From contig JAZKJV010000157.1 in the NCBI GenBank assembly GCA_037367405.1, positions 620,001 through 684,000 of the forward strand: 64,000 bases of DNA. The letters are read 5' to 3'. Positions 45,801 through 52,352 of this stretch are shown here, in pieces. The notes below the pieces were generated by a model that was not told the origin of the DNA, made no database searches, and worked only from the letters and a program-made list of their open reading frames with translations. The position numbers and the translations under genes are program-made. This DNA is from Ottelia alismoides. Lineage: Eukaryota; Streptophyta; Magnoliopsida; Alismatales; Hydrocharitaceae. Numbering within the stretch: position 1 is the stretch's first letter; each line of letters opens with the position of its first letter.

Positions 45801-46196
45801 AATCCGGAAATCGTACATGTTACACTCCTTGATGTCCTCGTTGGTGTGCTTGTACACGCAGTCCTGCTCGCGGCACTCCCCGTAGAGCCGGAAGAAGCGA
45901 CAGACGGGCATCCGAGACTTGTCATACTGGTGAAGAAACCCACAGGCGTCCCCCTTCATGCAGAGGCCCCTCAGCCAGTGCCGGCACACCGTCTGCCGGT
46001 AGCTGCGGCGGCCGGGGGGGAGGTTTCCGGCGGCGGGAGCGGAGGAGGCATCTCCGTGGGCGGGAGCAGGGGCAGCGGAGGGCGGAGCGTCAGGGGCGAG
46101 GAGGGCGGCAGCGGTGGCGGAGGAGGGGTTGTGGGACGGGACGGCGGCGTCGAGGCCGCCCTCGAAGTCGAAGCTGAGGCCGTCGGCGTCCTCCAT
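15733..46196 (-). CDS. CPSF30: CPSF30 (long, YTH-containing form), 5' part of gene, exons 1-4 of a larger gene
   Basis: This is the plant homologue of the 30-kDa subunit of the cleavage and polyadenylation specificity factor, which binds pre-mRNA near poly(A) signals in the nucleus. In plants a long isoform adds a YTH domain that reads N6-methyladenosine. Four exons lie in order on the minus strand: 46196-45817, 44487-44050, 16166-16005 and 15843-15733. All have GT/AG junctions, and the first join reads through in frame. The C-terminal exons are absent and probably lie beyond the left edge. Intron sizes are 1,329 bp, about 27,883 bp and 161 bp, with the last intron over 15.7 kb. The long introns are transposon-filled. 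Exons 1-2 are intact, while exons 3-4 carry single-base indels. Identity is from family knowledge. That the two exon pairs form one transcript is inferred from order, strand, junction sites and exon lengths. Confidence 0.85.
16005..16166 (-). CDS. CPSF30: CPSF30-L exon 3: first part of the YTH domain
   Basis: The exon encodes FIVKSCNKENLELSVQQG, then VWATQRSNEAKLNEAF and LIFSINRTRHFQ. This is the start of the plant CPSF30 YTH domain, including the Trp of VWATQ that helps form the m6A aromatic cage in this family. The acceptor is TCAG|GTATTT and the donor CAG|GTAGAT, giving 162 bp (54 codons). Joined to the standard exon-2 donor the frame is off by one, because the expected Tyr-Phe codons (TAT TTT) appear as TATTTA with one T missing. 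Using the donor four bases downstream restores the frame as Arg-Trp-Val-Phe. Order and strand match exons 1-2, but the gap is about 28 kb. Confidence 0.82.
16690..17450 (-). mobile_element. LINE 3' portion (C-terminal domain), minus strand
   Basis: Minus-strand translation gives a zinc-finger RVT tail (CDKCGMAT, ADNLFFSCPFFAQVC) and the typical last block AIWCTRNKVIFGGEVFN, which reads through once the nested insert at 16856-17040 is removed. This supports both the LINE and the insertion. Only the 3' end is present. It lies in CPSF30 intron 2, same strand as the gene. Confidence 0.6.
16856..17040 (+). mobile_element. 5'-truncated LINE 3' fragment nested in antisense LINE
   Basis: A 185-bp insert ends in CTGAGTGTTTCCCCC, TTGTTTGACTTC and an A-run. 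The target words AAAAATGACCTT (16844-16855) and AAAAATGACCTT (17037-17048) flank it, the second merging with the A-tail. Removing it restores the RNKVIFGGEVF block of the host LINE. The tail matches the 56-bp stub at 8651-8706, so both come from one LINE family. Confidence 0.75.
17451..19035. other. Unassigned intronic sequence
   Basis: Nothing I can name: no long frame, terminal repeat or RNA gene. Composition is AT-rich with short open frames on both strands. It is part of CPSF30 intron 2. Confidence 0.4.
19036..19430 (-). mobile_element. RTE-type LINE 3' end
   Basis: Reading the minus strand gives the conserved RTE C-terminus: MKMLWRTSRHTEKYGIHNDR, IRQKVGVAPLEKEMRETW, EWFGYVQRHPSSAPVQRC, KRGRGRP. 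The order matches plant RTE elements. Downstream on the minus strand is a GTTGTTGTTTTGG tail (plus 19018-19045), like the TTG-rich tail of this clade. It is 5' truncated and has a stop at the usual Arg-Leu-Arg-Trp position. Confidence 0.75.
19991..20082. repeat. 46-bp perfect tandem duplication
   Basis: The unit from CACGATTCACAAGTGAGGAG to CGGGGAACT occurs at 19991-20036 and again at 20037-20082 with no differences that I can see. It lies just left of the 5' end of the plus-strand LINE. Confidence 0.85.
22639..24910 (+). pseudogene. Copia-2 gag, protease and integrase (three in-frame stops)
   Basis: The start is the ATG at 22639 (MSESKADIPS), chosen because the frame runs on through two early stops into the long gag: 22729-22731 TAG where Trp is expected, and 22738-22740 TAG where Gln is expected. 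Gag (LSGTPAIEITNDILH ... LQLQHDIFTIKQ) ends in a Gly/Arg/His-rich stretch and a CCHC knuckle C-TY-C-HCTG-H-TEDT-C (about 23370-23412). The protease box is WIMDSSAT, with Ser for Gly. The pre-integrase motif (LLWHLRFGHLP ... CEACQLGKHHRS) and integrase (HVDIWGPSR, IVDNFSRVSW, SDNAL) follow. A TAA at 24424-24426 sits where Glu is expected, and the frame continues with QTSCAYTSQQNGVAERK. Confidence 0.92.
24948..25013 (+). repeat. CAC/CAT-rich microsatellite at a Copia-2 frameshift
   Basis: A run of ACCACC/CATCACC trinucleotides reads His-rich in the integrase frame and Pro-rich in the RT frame. The gag-integrase frame leaves and the RT frame takes over across it, so a repeat-length slip is the likely cause of the pol frameshift. 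Confidence 0.7.
24951..26852 (+). pseudogene. Copia-2 reverse transcriptase and RNase H (two in-frame stops)
   Basis: The frame holds DRYKSRLVARGFT, YGVDYLDTFSPVARHSTL, YQLDVKNAFLYGDLQEEVYM, AIYGFKQSPRAWF and the catalytic YVDDILIT box. RNase H follows (ADADYAGCPKDRKSTSGFAV, ARSSAESEYKAMA, HIEVDCHFIRDMI, TADIFTKALL), ending at 26852. Only two stops interrupt it. TGA is at 25353-25355. TAG at 25533-25535 stands where Gln precedes TYGVDY, a C-to-T change. All catalytic residues seem present. This is the best-preserved polymerase in the window. Confidence 0.93.
27323..28325 (+). mobile_element. hAT-like non-autonomous element, GAGGC subterminal repeats
   Basis: The element (27331-28317) starts CATGGTATTAAAAGG and, from the right, TAAGGTTCGAAAA. 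The flanks GGCTTGAC (27323-27330) and GCCTAGAC (28318-28325) agree at 6 of 8. The outer 150 bp on the left and 90 bp on the right are crowded with GAGGCG/CGCCTCGAG motifs, while the middle 700 bp is AT-rich and codes for nothing. LINE text resumes on both sides (GPSSSLVA | LLGNYMVS). Confidence 0.8.
29213..29466 (+). mobile_element. Tourist-like (PIF/Harbinger) MITE
   Basis: A 248-bp element at 29216-29463 starts GGCCATGTTTGGTTGG, and from the right reads GGGCCCGTTCGGTTCGGG, imperfect terminal inverted repeats. TTA stands at 29213-29215 and 29464-29466, the TWA target duplication of PIF/Harbinger elements. The interior is C/T-rich with repeated TTATTCC and has no coding capacity. Confidence 0.8.
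31007..32311 (+). mobile_element. hAT-like MITE with ATATCG motifs, host of a nested element
   Basis: The ends are CAATGTAGGCAATATCGG (from 31015) and, inward from 32303, CATGGTAAGCCATATCACG. The flanks CTCTGATC (31007-31014) and CTTTGATC (32304-32311) agree at 7 of 8. Without the 1,087-bp insert at 31030-32116 the element is only about 200 bp. It is built of ATATCG/GATATATCG words, such as the run at 32144-32175. Confidence 0.75.
31022..32124 (+). mobile_element. hAT-like element with AAGGCG motifs nested 15 bp inside another
   Basis: The element (31030-32116) starts CATGGTTATTAAGGCGG, and from the right reads CATAGATGTTAAGGCG (13 of 16 positions agree). The flanks GTATCGGT (31022-31029) and ATATCAGT (32117-32124) agree at 6 of 8. 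GGCG/AAGGCG/GCGCCTAGGCG words cluster in the outer ~60 bp at left and ~110 bp at right around an AT-rich core. A 13-base C run lies at about 31979-31991. No transposase was seen. Confidence 0.78.
36267..36969 (+). mobile_element. hAT-like element with GCATATGCGG motifs, perfect 8-bp target duplication
   Basis: AGCATGAC stands at 36267-36274 and 36962-36969. The element (36275-36961) starts CAGTGTTCACTAAATCGG and, from the right, CAAGGTTCAGGAAAACGG. CGCATATGCGG/GCCCGTACGG motifs fill the first ~150 and last ~110 bases, and the middle is AT-rich without coding potential. Copia-3 sequence continues directly on either side (CTCCTGCTC | CCATCTACTGC). Confidence 0.9.
37470..38543 (+). mobile_element. 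hAT-like element with TTTCGGT motifs, perfect 8-bp target duplication
   Basis: CCAAATAT stands at 37470-37477 and 38536-38543. The element (37478-38535) starts CAAGGTTCGAAATCTCG and, from the right, CATAGATTTAAATTTCGCG. The outer 120 and 250 bp hold repeated TTTCGGT / ACCGAAATTTCGG words. Within the right arm a roughly 60-bp block (AACCGAAATGGGTCGA...CGGTCGAAAT) is duplicated. The core is AT-rich and non-coding. It is the same family as the 217-bp insert in Copia-1. Confidence 0.9.
38655..38846 (+). mobile_element. tRNA-derived SINE (Au-like 3' end)
   Basis: A tRNA-like head shows an A-box-like TGGTGGTAGTG and a B-box GGTTCAAATCC (38708-38718), the internal RNA polymerase III promoter. The tail reads CCATGTAGCCGACCCTACTT, then AGTGGAAGAAGGTTTCG and a T-run. 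It resembles the ATGTAGCCGACCCC...AGTGGGATAAGG ending that plant SINEs share with RTE LINEs. No clear target duplication was found. A degenerate tRNA pseudogene is the alternative, but the RTE-like tail argues for a SINE. Confidence 0.6.
38850..39530 (-). mobile_element. LINE C-terminal fragment (RT end and zf-RVT), minus strand
   Basis: Minus-strand reading gives frame-broken LINE wording: ETGSWQWNWFPVLDN, DAVRWSAG, and a K-V-K-V-F-L-W-like block near 38905. It ends at GRARLKNG-like text next to the SINE. It lies inside Copia-3 and is 5' truncated. The call rests on weak, multi-frame similarity to the better LINE at 28318-29130. Confidence 0.45.
41290..41733 (+). mobile_element. hAT-like element with CGAATATTC motifs in Copia-3
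   Basis: The element (41298-41725) starts CACTATTGCAATAATTGG and, from the right, CAGTATTGCAGAATTTGG. The flanks CTCGACAT (41290-41297) and CTCGATGT (41726-41733) agree at 6 of 8. CGAATATTCGAG words cluster at 41380-41425 and ACCGAATATTC at the right end. It separates the RT and RNase H scraps of Copia-3. Confidence 0.78.
42430..42890 (-). mobile_element. LINE ORF1-like zinc-knuckle remnant, minus strand
   Basis: A minus-strand frame at 42668-42462 reads GHHARACCDELKCFLFGAFGHHQSDC, i.e. two degenerate knuckle-like halves (GAFGHHQSDC is the clearer). Plant L1 ORF1 proteins carry paired CCHC knuckles. It abuts the right end of Copia-3. It may be the missing upstream part of the minus-strand LINE at 29.5-34.6 kb, displaced by Copia-3. 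Confidence 0.35.
42893..44033. other. CPSF30 intron 2, gene-proximal part
   Basis: No repeat or open frame is recognised. This is the segment just downstream of exon 2 in gene orientation, where the short CPSF30 isoform would have to be polyadenylated. I see no unambiguous AATAAA on the minus strand close to the stop at 44034. Confidence 0.4.
44050..44487 (-). CDS. CPSF30: CPSF30 exon 2: zinc finger 3 and Gln/Pro-rich linker
   Basis: The acceptor TTCAG|GTACAAG at 44488/44487 joins exon 1 in frame and completes the third CCCH finger (C-x7-C-x5-C-x3-H, ending CRYRH). The conserved plant stretch AKLPGPPPPVEEV follows, then a Gln/Pro-rich low-complexity linker ending in PLPLPQGQSR. The usual plant exon boundary falls in this Arg codon, giving donor AG|GTGGGT at 44050/44049. 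Reading on into the intron gives only Trp-Val-Trp-Phe and a stop at 44034-44036. A transcript polyadenylated inside intron 2 would therefore make a complete short, YTH-less CPSF30, as known for Arabidopsis. A second possible donor lies four bases further on (TGG|GTCTGG). Confidence 0.88.
44635..45105 (-). other. Unrecognised coding-like exon inside CPSF30 intron 1
   Basis: An open frame of about 156 codons runs on the same strand as CPSF30 and is preceded by a good acceptor (TGCAG|GTTGCACAGG). The composition looks protein-like and not repeat-like (VAQDSDCPSLLWALDSAN; later a Cys-rich CLPCGDLTCPFPIYC and FMDIFALESLFMDF). I do not recognise the family. It could be the last exon of a gene captured by a transposon, an alternative CPSF30 terminal exon, or chance. 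It ends in a stop at 44635 with no clear polyadenylation signal. CPSF30 splicing around it (donor 45816, acceptor 44488) leaves it intronic. Confidence 0.35.
45206..45430 (-). other. Second unrecognised coding-like stretch in CPSF30 intron 1
   Basis: A 74-codon open frame lies 100 bp upstream of, and on the same strand as, the coding-like exon at 44635-45105. Its text (ending in GRILECTKNGFAIKYSGC) is cysteine-containing and not low-complexity. I recognise no domain. The two stretches could be exons of one captured gene fragment, but no unambiguous splice pair joins them. This is a weak call, recorded because the intron otherwise lacks repeats. Confidence 0.2.
45817..46196 (-). CDS. CPSF30: CPSF30 exon 1: N-terminal leader and CCCH zinc fingers 1-2
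   Basis: The ATG at 46196 opens an acidic leader (MEDADGLSFDFEGG) and an Ala/Pro-rich stretch to about residue 60. Two CCCH fingers follow: finger 1 starts at VCRHWLRGLC and ends GFLH, finger 2 starts at VCRFFRLYGEC and ends VYKH (spacing C-x8-C-x4-C-x3-H). The exon ends in ECNM, two bases into the Met codon, at donor AT|GTACGA (intron from 45816). Finger 3 is completed by exon 2, which supplies its Tyr-Lys-Leu-Gly-Phe-Cys part. The exon is very GC-rich compared with the surrounding repeats. The Gly-rich frame readable on the opposite strand is a shadow of this composition. No upstream in-frame ATG competes for the start. Confidence 0.9.
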
Positions 46197-46440
46197 GGGA
46201 AGATGGGAAGATGGTGATTAAAAACCCTAATCTGGGGGTTATGCGGAGGAGAGAGAGGGGGGGTTGGCCGTGGAGTTGACGAGGGAGGTTTTGAAGCTCT
46301 TTCTCTCTCTCTCCTTGGAGTTACTGTCGCTCGAGGGTCTTCGACATTGTTGCTAACTTGGTAGTTGGTAATACATTTGTGTGCTTTGGTACGAGCAGAT
46401 TTGTAATTTTGTTTGGAGTTAGACATGGAAGCCGATATCG
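46197..46440 (-). promoter_or_regulatory. Probable CPSF30 5' UTR / core promoter region
   Basis: This is the sequence immediately upstream of the CPSF30 ATG. It holds a telo-box (AAACCCTAA on the plus strand, 46222-46230), common near starts of plant housekeeping genes. A pyrimidine tract on the minus strand (GA repeats on plus, about 46243-46265) resembles plant Y-patches. No convincing TATA box was seen. The region is bounded upstream by MITE-type insertions starting at 46554, so the promoter is likely compact. Confidence 0.4.
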
Positions 46441-46553
46441 ATATTTAAACCCTAGGTTGAAAGTTTAGATTCAGGAGGACGAATGCAGATTGTATAGTTC
46501 GTCTTAAAATAAATGGTATTTTTGCAAAAAAAACACTTTTGGAAGAAAAGTGC

Positions 46554-46696
46554 GGGCCTGTTTGGTTGCTGGATTGGACTGGGTTGGGTTGGGCTGAGTT
46601 GGGGTGTGTGAATAGTAATCTGTGAGGAGGAAATACCCTTGTGAATAGTAACTAAGGTTGGGCCAACCCTGCCCAACCCTGCAACCAAACAGGCCC
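46554..46696. mobile_element. 143-bp MITE with perfect 16-bp terminal inverted repeats
   Basis: It starts GGGCCTGTTTGGTTGC and ends in its exact reverse complement GCAACCAAACAGGCCC. The interior is GGTTGGGC-rich with a TGAATAGTAA word. The flanks (AAAAGTGC / TAAAGCTC) show no clean duplication, so the superfamily is open. Lying 358 bp upstream of the CPSF30 ATG, it sits at the edge of the promoter. Confidence 0.8.
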
Positions 46697-46851
46697 TAAA
46701 GCTCGATACAAAAACATGAAATTTTTTGTACTTATAGTTATAGTGCAAGAGAACCTCTATGTATTTAGATACATTCAAGCACATTCGAGATGATTTCAGA
46801 GACCTTTAATCCACTAACTTTTTTTCGTCAAGTAAAATTCTCTTATGTCGA

Positions 46852-47587
46852 CTCGAAAGCAAGGTTTTAAAAATCGGACCGGACATTGAATCGGTTAGTC
46901 TTCGGCTTGGTCCAATCGGGTCGGACCGTTGGTCGAAACCAATCGGACCAGTGATGATGTCAGCATGACGTCATCATTCATATCGACTCGGAAAAAACCG
47001 GACCGGGCTTAATTTACTGGGCCGACCGGTCGAACCGATTTTTTGAACCGATAAAAACGGATAGATATATGTAAATATGTATTTATATATCAACGAAATA
47101 ATCATTTAAAATATCAAATCTTTCAACATAAAAACCTGATTTGTCTATTTCGAATAAAACTCTACAAAAAGTAATCACATTTTCTAGCATTATATATGAA
47201 TATAATATTGTAATAATTTATTTATAGTTGCTTTTAGAAAATTACCCCAAGAAAGCAGTGGCACAAGTTATATTCCAAAAAAGAGGGATGTAACTGAAAT
47301 TGTAGAATTTAAGAAGGGTACAAGTGATAGAAACCCTATTATTTCATTATTTAAACCTTAATTTTTTAAAAATATACTAAACCGTCAAATCCGGATCAAT
47401 CCGGGTCAACCCGGTGCAACCGCCCGAGTCTACCCGGTCCGACCACCGGTTTGACCCGATTTTTTATTTTCTTTTTTTTTAAAATTAATTACCTAAAACC
47501 GGCCGAACCGACCGGGTCATGACCGGTTCCCGGTCCAGCCGGTCCGATCGGCCGGTACGGTCCAATTTTTTAAACCTTGTTCGTAAG
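46852..47587. mobile_element. hAT-like element with CCGGTTCGG motifs upstream of CPSF30
   Basis: The element (46860-47579) starts CAAGGTTTTAAAAATCGG and, from the right, CAAGGTTTAAAAAATTGG. The flanks CTCGAAAG (46852-46859) and TTCGTAAG (47580-47587) agree at 6 of 8. CCGGACCGG / GACCGGTCGAACCG words fill the outer ~200 bp on each side, and the core is AT-rich. It has no coding capacity. Confidence 0.85.
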
Positions 47588-49173
47588 CTCTTTTGATCAA
47601 GTACCTTTGACTCGGAATTTATACATATGTTATTCGTGTATGCTTCAGTTGACTAACCATTCATTTTAATCGATTAATGTCCAGACGACTGTGGTTGACT
47701 CATTTTTCACTCAAACGTTCAAGCATCATTAGTGACTTAGCTAGAATTGAAGGTTATTAAAGCTACTTTCAGTTGACCAACCTCGAAAATCAGTTGATTG
47801 ATTTTTATTTTCAGTTGACTGGCAAAATGCTTACTTGTATACTTGCAAAATGCTATATGCCTCCTGCTATGTGCATCTTGTACGAATCGTTTGATGAAAT
47901 GCAAGCGACTAACTGAGATGACAAAATTAGGCCAACTAATAAAAAAATGCTTAGTTGTATATTCAGTTTCTCAACATACATATATATACACTACTTGTTG
48001 ATTAGTCGACTAACTCAGAAGTTCATCGACTAATATGAAATTAGACGACTAAGTTGGGTTGGATTGACTATGCTTTCTTGAAGTTGTGTGTTTCTTTTCT
48101 ATTCATTATCAGCTTTCTAACTAACCATCTAATATTCCTTCTAAACATATAAATAGGCATTTTAAGGCCATTAACAAGACATGTCTTAAGCAACTCCTCC
48201 ATGTACATACATATGTATTTGTAAGCCCAAAATCATGTTCTCAAAAGTGGCCATCTTATTAGTGTCATGTATAAACCATGTTCTAATTTTAACAAATTTG
48301 TCAGTGTTAGCTTGTATGTAGATTCAGATCTAAGAAGATCGAGTTGAAAGTGTAAACTTAAGGTAAAAGTTGAAGAACAAAATAAGGAACTCGAACTTAA
48401 GAAAAGCCCAAACTCGTAAAGAGAAAACTCAAAATGGTGACCAAGAAGGCAGTCAACTTAAGAGGGCTTATATGGTTCAAGAATCTAAGTTGATGACGGC
48501 AAGAGATCCAAAACATTATTGTGACTAGAGTTATATATTTTATATTTATTATAGAAATCTACTAACACCTTAAACAATCATAAGCCATGCATATACCCGC
48601 ATATCATATATTTTTATCATTGATCAGTTAACTAATTAAGAATCTCCTCGACTATAAATCCTTCGAGATGATACAACCAAAATCACATCTCGACTTCAAG
48701 ATTAATGTTGGACTATTTTTTTATTATATTAAGGTTCTTATAGGATTGTTGTACCTTTGTAGGATTGTTAGGGTATCCAATATCTAAGAGCTCGTCTTCA
48801 ACACATGGAAGAAAAGTTCACTTTGGCATAAGCGGTATGGTTTTTTAAAAATGATTGGAGTGTTTATGTAAGTAACTTGTTAGTCAAAAGTTTAGGAGAT
48901 CAAAATTTTTAAGATCCCAAATTAGGGAGATTTGGTCGACATTAAAATTCTTATGTACATATTGTTGTTTTTCTTTATAATGATTTAGTAGTGCTACATG
49001 ACAACTTATTTTGATTAAAATTGTTATATCATGTATGAATTGATTCTACTAACTCTACATTTGTTATTAGAGTGTGTATTACATGTATATCAATGTCTCA
49101 TCTTACTTCTGAGCTACTCCAATTTTGTTCTCTATTCTAAAAGCTAAACAAGTATTTCTTTTCAATTTTCTTC
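47588..49173. other. AT-rich intergenic stretch with recurring GTTGACTA/GTCGACTA words
   Basis: No gene is seen. Between about 47640 and 48080 the words AGTTGACT, GTCGACTA and CGACTAA recur irregularly, suggesting a decayed repeat, perhaps an LTR, whose ends I could not place. Confidence 0.35.
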
Positions 49174-49722
49174 ACTCTAGTCAGGGCTTCTAATTGAACT
49201 GAACATGTTCATTTTTTATTAGATTTTGTTTTATAGTTCAAAAAATATTTATTCGATTCTAAACAAAATTGAACATTATCTTTAACAGCTTAGCGGATCG
49301 AACATGAATATAGCATATGTTTGATAAAAGTTTGAGTTAGATGTATGTATGTGTGTTGTGTGTGCGTGTAACTTCATATTTGCACACATGAGAAATTTTA
49401 AGATTAAAGAATTTATGGTGTTAATTGATAGGTTTTGTAACATTTTAATTTTAATAATTTCCTATTTTTACTGCTTATGGAACATTATTATCAAACTTTA
49501 GTTTTGAACTTATTCAACTAAAGAGTTTGAGTTAAATCAAATTGTTAAAGAAGTATTATTGAATCAAATTCAAATGTTCACTTCTAAAATGAACTCAAAC
49601 TTGAATATATCATGTCAAACCTTTATCAAACCAAACTCGAACTTTCGAACTTTGTTATCCAACAAACTCGAACATAGGTTTGTTTGTTATGATTCAGCTC
49701 AAGTAGCATTCCTAACTCTAGT
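49174..49722. mobile_element. hAT MITE with perfect 8-bp target duplication
   Basis: ACTCTAGT stands at 49174-49181 and 49715-49722. The 533-bp element starts CAGGGCTTCTAATTGAAC and, from the right, TAGGAATGCTACTTGAGC, both fitting the hAT end rule YARNG closely. GAACTCAAAC/TTTGAACTTATTC words recur through it, and there is no open frame of note. Confidence 0.85.
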
Positions 49723-50450
49723 ATATGTATTGTAGGTTCTTTTCTTTGAAGGAAACTAAATCTTTCTCGAGAATTGTGAAAAAAAGGATGGTATGTACAA
49801 ACAATTGCGCTACCCTTGGTGAATTTGGCATAAATAGCAAAAAGTCTTCCCATCACGAGAGAGATGGGAAATCCTAGAACATGACATCATAGGCGATGAC
49901 TTTGACATGCTCAAGTTTCCACATTAAAATATCAAGTATTATGATAACATTTCTCATCTATTAATTTTATATCTATTGTCAAATTTAAGTATACTTGCTC
50001 CATTTACACACTTGTCTTAAATTTAAATTGGTATCATAGTGGATCTATATTTTTGGCACAACACGACAAAGCCATCTCTTTGAGCACATCCACCTAGTCA
50101 TGAAGCCGTCATACTTTGATGACAACAACTACATTAATTAGACAGGCAAGAGCAAATTATTGGTCTAATCCTTTAAATGCATGATGTATGCATGCATTTG
50201 TGCGCCTATCGACAAACACCCCAAAACATTGTCTCACATCTTATATTCAAAAAGTGTGATGTTGGGGTATAATTAGTGGCATTAGTGCATGTTGCAACTA
50301 AACAACCTAAACTTAATCATTATGAGATAGTGGTTAAAAGGTAAAGTGGCATCGATCCCAATAAGTTGCCAAGGTTAGTTACCCTCCATAATGGCTTGGG
50401 ATGAGATCTAGGACATTAAAAACATGGGTCCGATAGACCCGTAAACGGTG
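49723..50450. other. Unassigned AT-rich sequence
   Basis: Nothing can be named here. A short minus-strand frame at 49856-49626 overlaps the preceding MITE and has no recognisable domain. Confidence 0.4.
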
Positions 50451-50869
50451 CCTCATCCATAGACCCGCTTACCAATCTAAAGATCCATACAACTCAACAT
50501 CCACAGACTTGTGTTACTCATCTAAATATCCATATAACTCAACACTCGCCCTCAAGTTGGGCATACATATTGATCATCCCCAACTTGCCTATATTCAACT
50601 CAAAAATCATCATAGGTAGCCTCTTTGTGAAGAGATTAGGAATCTGATCACCATATTGCAAGTACAAAAGACACATGTGGTTAGCATCGATCTTCTCAAG
50701 AATAAAGTGTTAATCAATCTCCACATGCTTCGCTCTGTCACGGATTATAGGGTTACTTGCTAAGATTACTGCGGCTTTATTATCACAAGACATCTTCAGT
50801 GGCATGAGTGGTTCATTACCCAACTTTGTCAATACAAGTTTCAACCATGACCTCAGCAACCCCATTTGC

Positions 50870-52150
50870 AAGCGCTCGATACTCAGCTTCTACGTTGACC
50901 GGGAGACAACATTTTGTTTCTTTACTTCACCGCATGACTAGGTTACCGCATAGATAAACAACACACCATGATGTTGACCGCATATCATTAATAGACCCAT
51001 CCCATTATGCATCATTGTAACCTTCAATGCTCGTAGTACCTTACTTTATAAACAAGAGCTCTTTACCATGAGATTTCTTAATGTAGCAAAGAATCCTATT
51101 GATATCATTCATATAAATTGTAGTGGGGGCATGCATGAATTAATTGTCCACGTCTAGAGCATATTTGATATTAGGTCTTGTGAGAGTGAGATAAATCAAT
51201 TTTTCAACCAGTCTTTGGTACCTGCCTTTGGTAGCTCCATTGAGAGATTCACCATCTATTTTGCTAAGGGTATGGTTAACATATATAGGAGTAGAGACCG
51301 ACTTGCATCCAAACATATCAAAGTCATGATGTAAACTAAAAGTATAATTTAATTGATTTAGTCACATACCTCCAAGGGAATTGGCCATCTTAATACTAAG
51401 GAAATGCTTCTATTTACATAGGTCCTTTACTTTAAATTATGTAGCAAGAACTCTTTTTATGTTGATTATTTCTGCATCATCATCACCAGTAAGAAATTAT
51501 GTCACCAACTTATACTCGGCTTTTGAACGGGACTGGGAGACTTCATTTTGTTTCTTACTCCATTAGATGACTAGGTTACCACAGAGATAGACAACATACC
51601 CTGACGGTGATAGCCTATCGTTATTAGACCCGGCCCAATCTACATCAGCGTAGCCTTCAATGCCCACAGTGGCTTGCTTTCTAAACAAGAGCCATGTACC
51701 ATGAGATTTCTTAATTTAGCAAAGAATCCTATTGACAGCATTCATACGAACTGTGATAGGGGCATGCATGAATTGAATGACCACATTTTACAACATAGGC
51801 GATGTCATGTCTTATGAGAGTGAGATAAATTATTTTTCTAACCAGTCTTTAGTACCTACCGTTGGTGGCTTCATTGAGAGGTTCTCCGTATGTTTTGTTG
51901 AGTTTATGGTTAACACCTATAGGAGTAAAGGCTGGCTTGCATCCAAGCATACCAGAGTCATGAAGTAATCTGAAAGTATAACTCTGATGATTTAGACATA
52001 TACCTTTATAGGATTTGGCCATGTCAATACCAAGGAAATACTTTAACTTATCTAGGTCATGTAGTTCAAATTCTGTAGCAAGAGTTTTTTTATGCCGATT
52101 ATTTGAACATCATCATCATCATTAATAAGAAACACTTCATCTACATATAC
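50870..52150 (-). repeat. Diverged tandem duplication of Copia-4 RT/RNase H segment
   Basis: About 640 bp occurs twice in direct orientation: roughly 50870-51510 and 51511-52150. Matching blocks include GACTAGGTTACC, CCATGAGATTTCTTAAT plus AGCAAAGAATCCTATTGA, GGGGCATGCATGAATT, and TATAGGAGTA near both ends. Divergence looks like one in five bases. It could be an old tandem duplication, or unequal recombination between two related insertions. Confidence 0.7.
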
Positions 52151-52352
52151 TAACAGAATGGACCTCTTCTCGCCCTGCCTTTTAATGAAAAGGATATTAT
52201 ATCCATTAGCCTAATGATAGCCATTAGAAATCATTATAACCCCAAGACATTCAAACCAAGTCCTATGCGACTGCTTAAGACCAAACAACACTTTCTTCGG
52301 TCCATAGCACTTGGTCAGTTCCCCATACTCACGGGGAATCGTCATATAGACT

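Noticed and set aside
45846..46217. Gly-rich plus-strand open frame
   Set aside because: It is the reverse shadow of the GC-rich CPSF30 exon 1, which has clear conserved zinc fingers on the minus strand.
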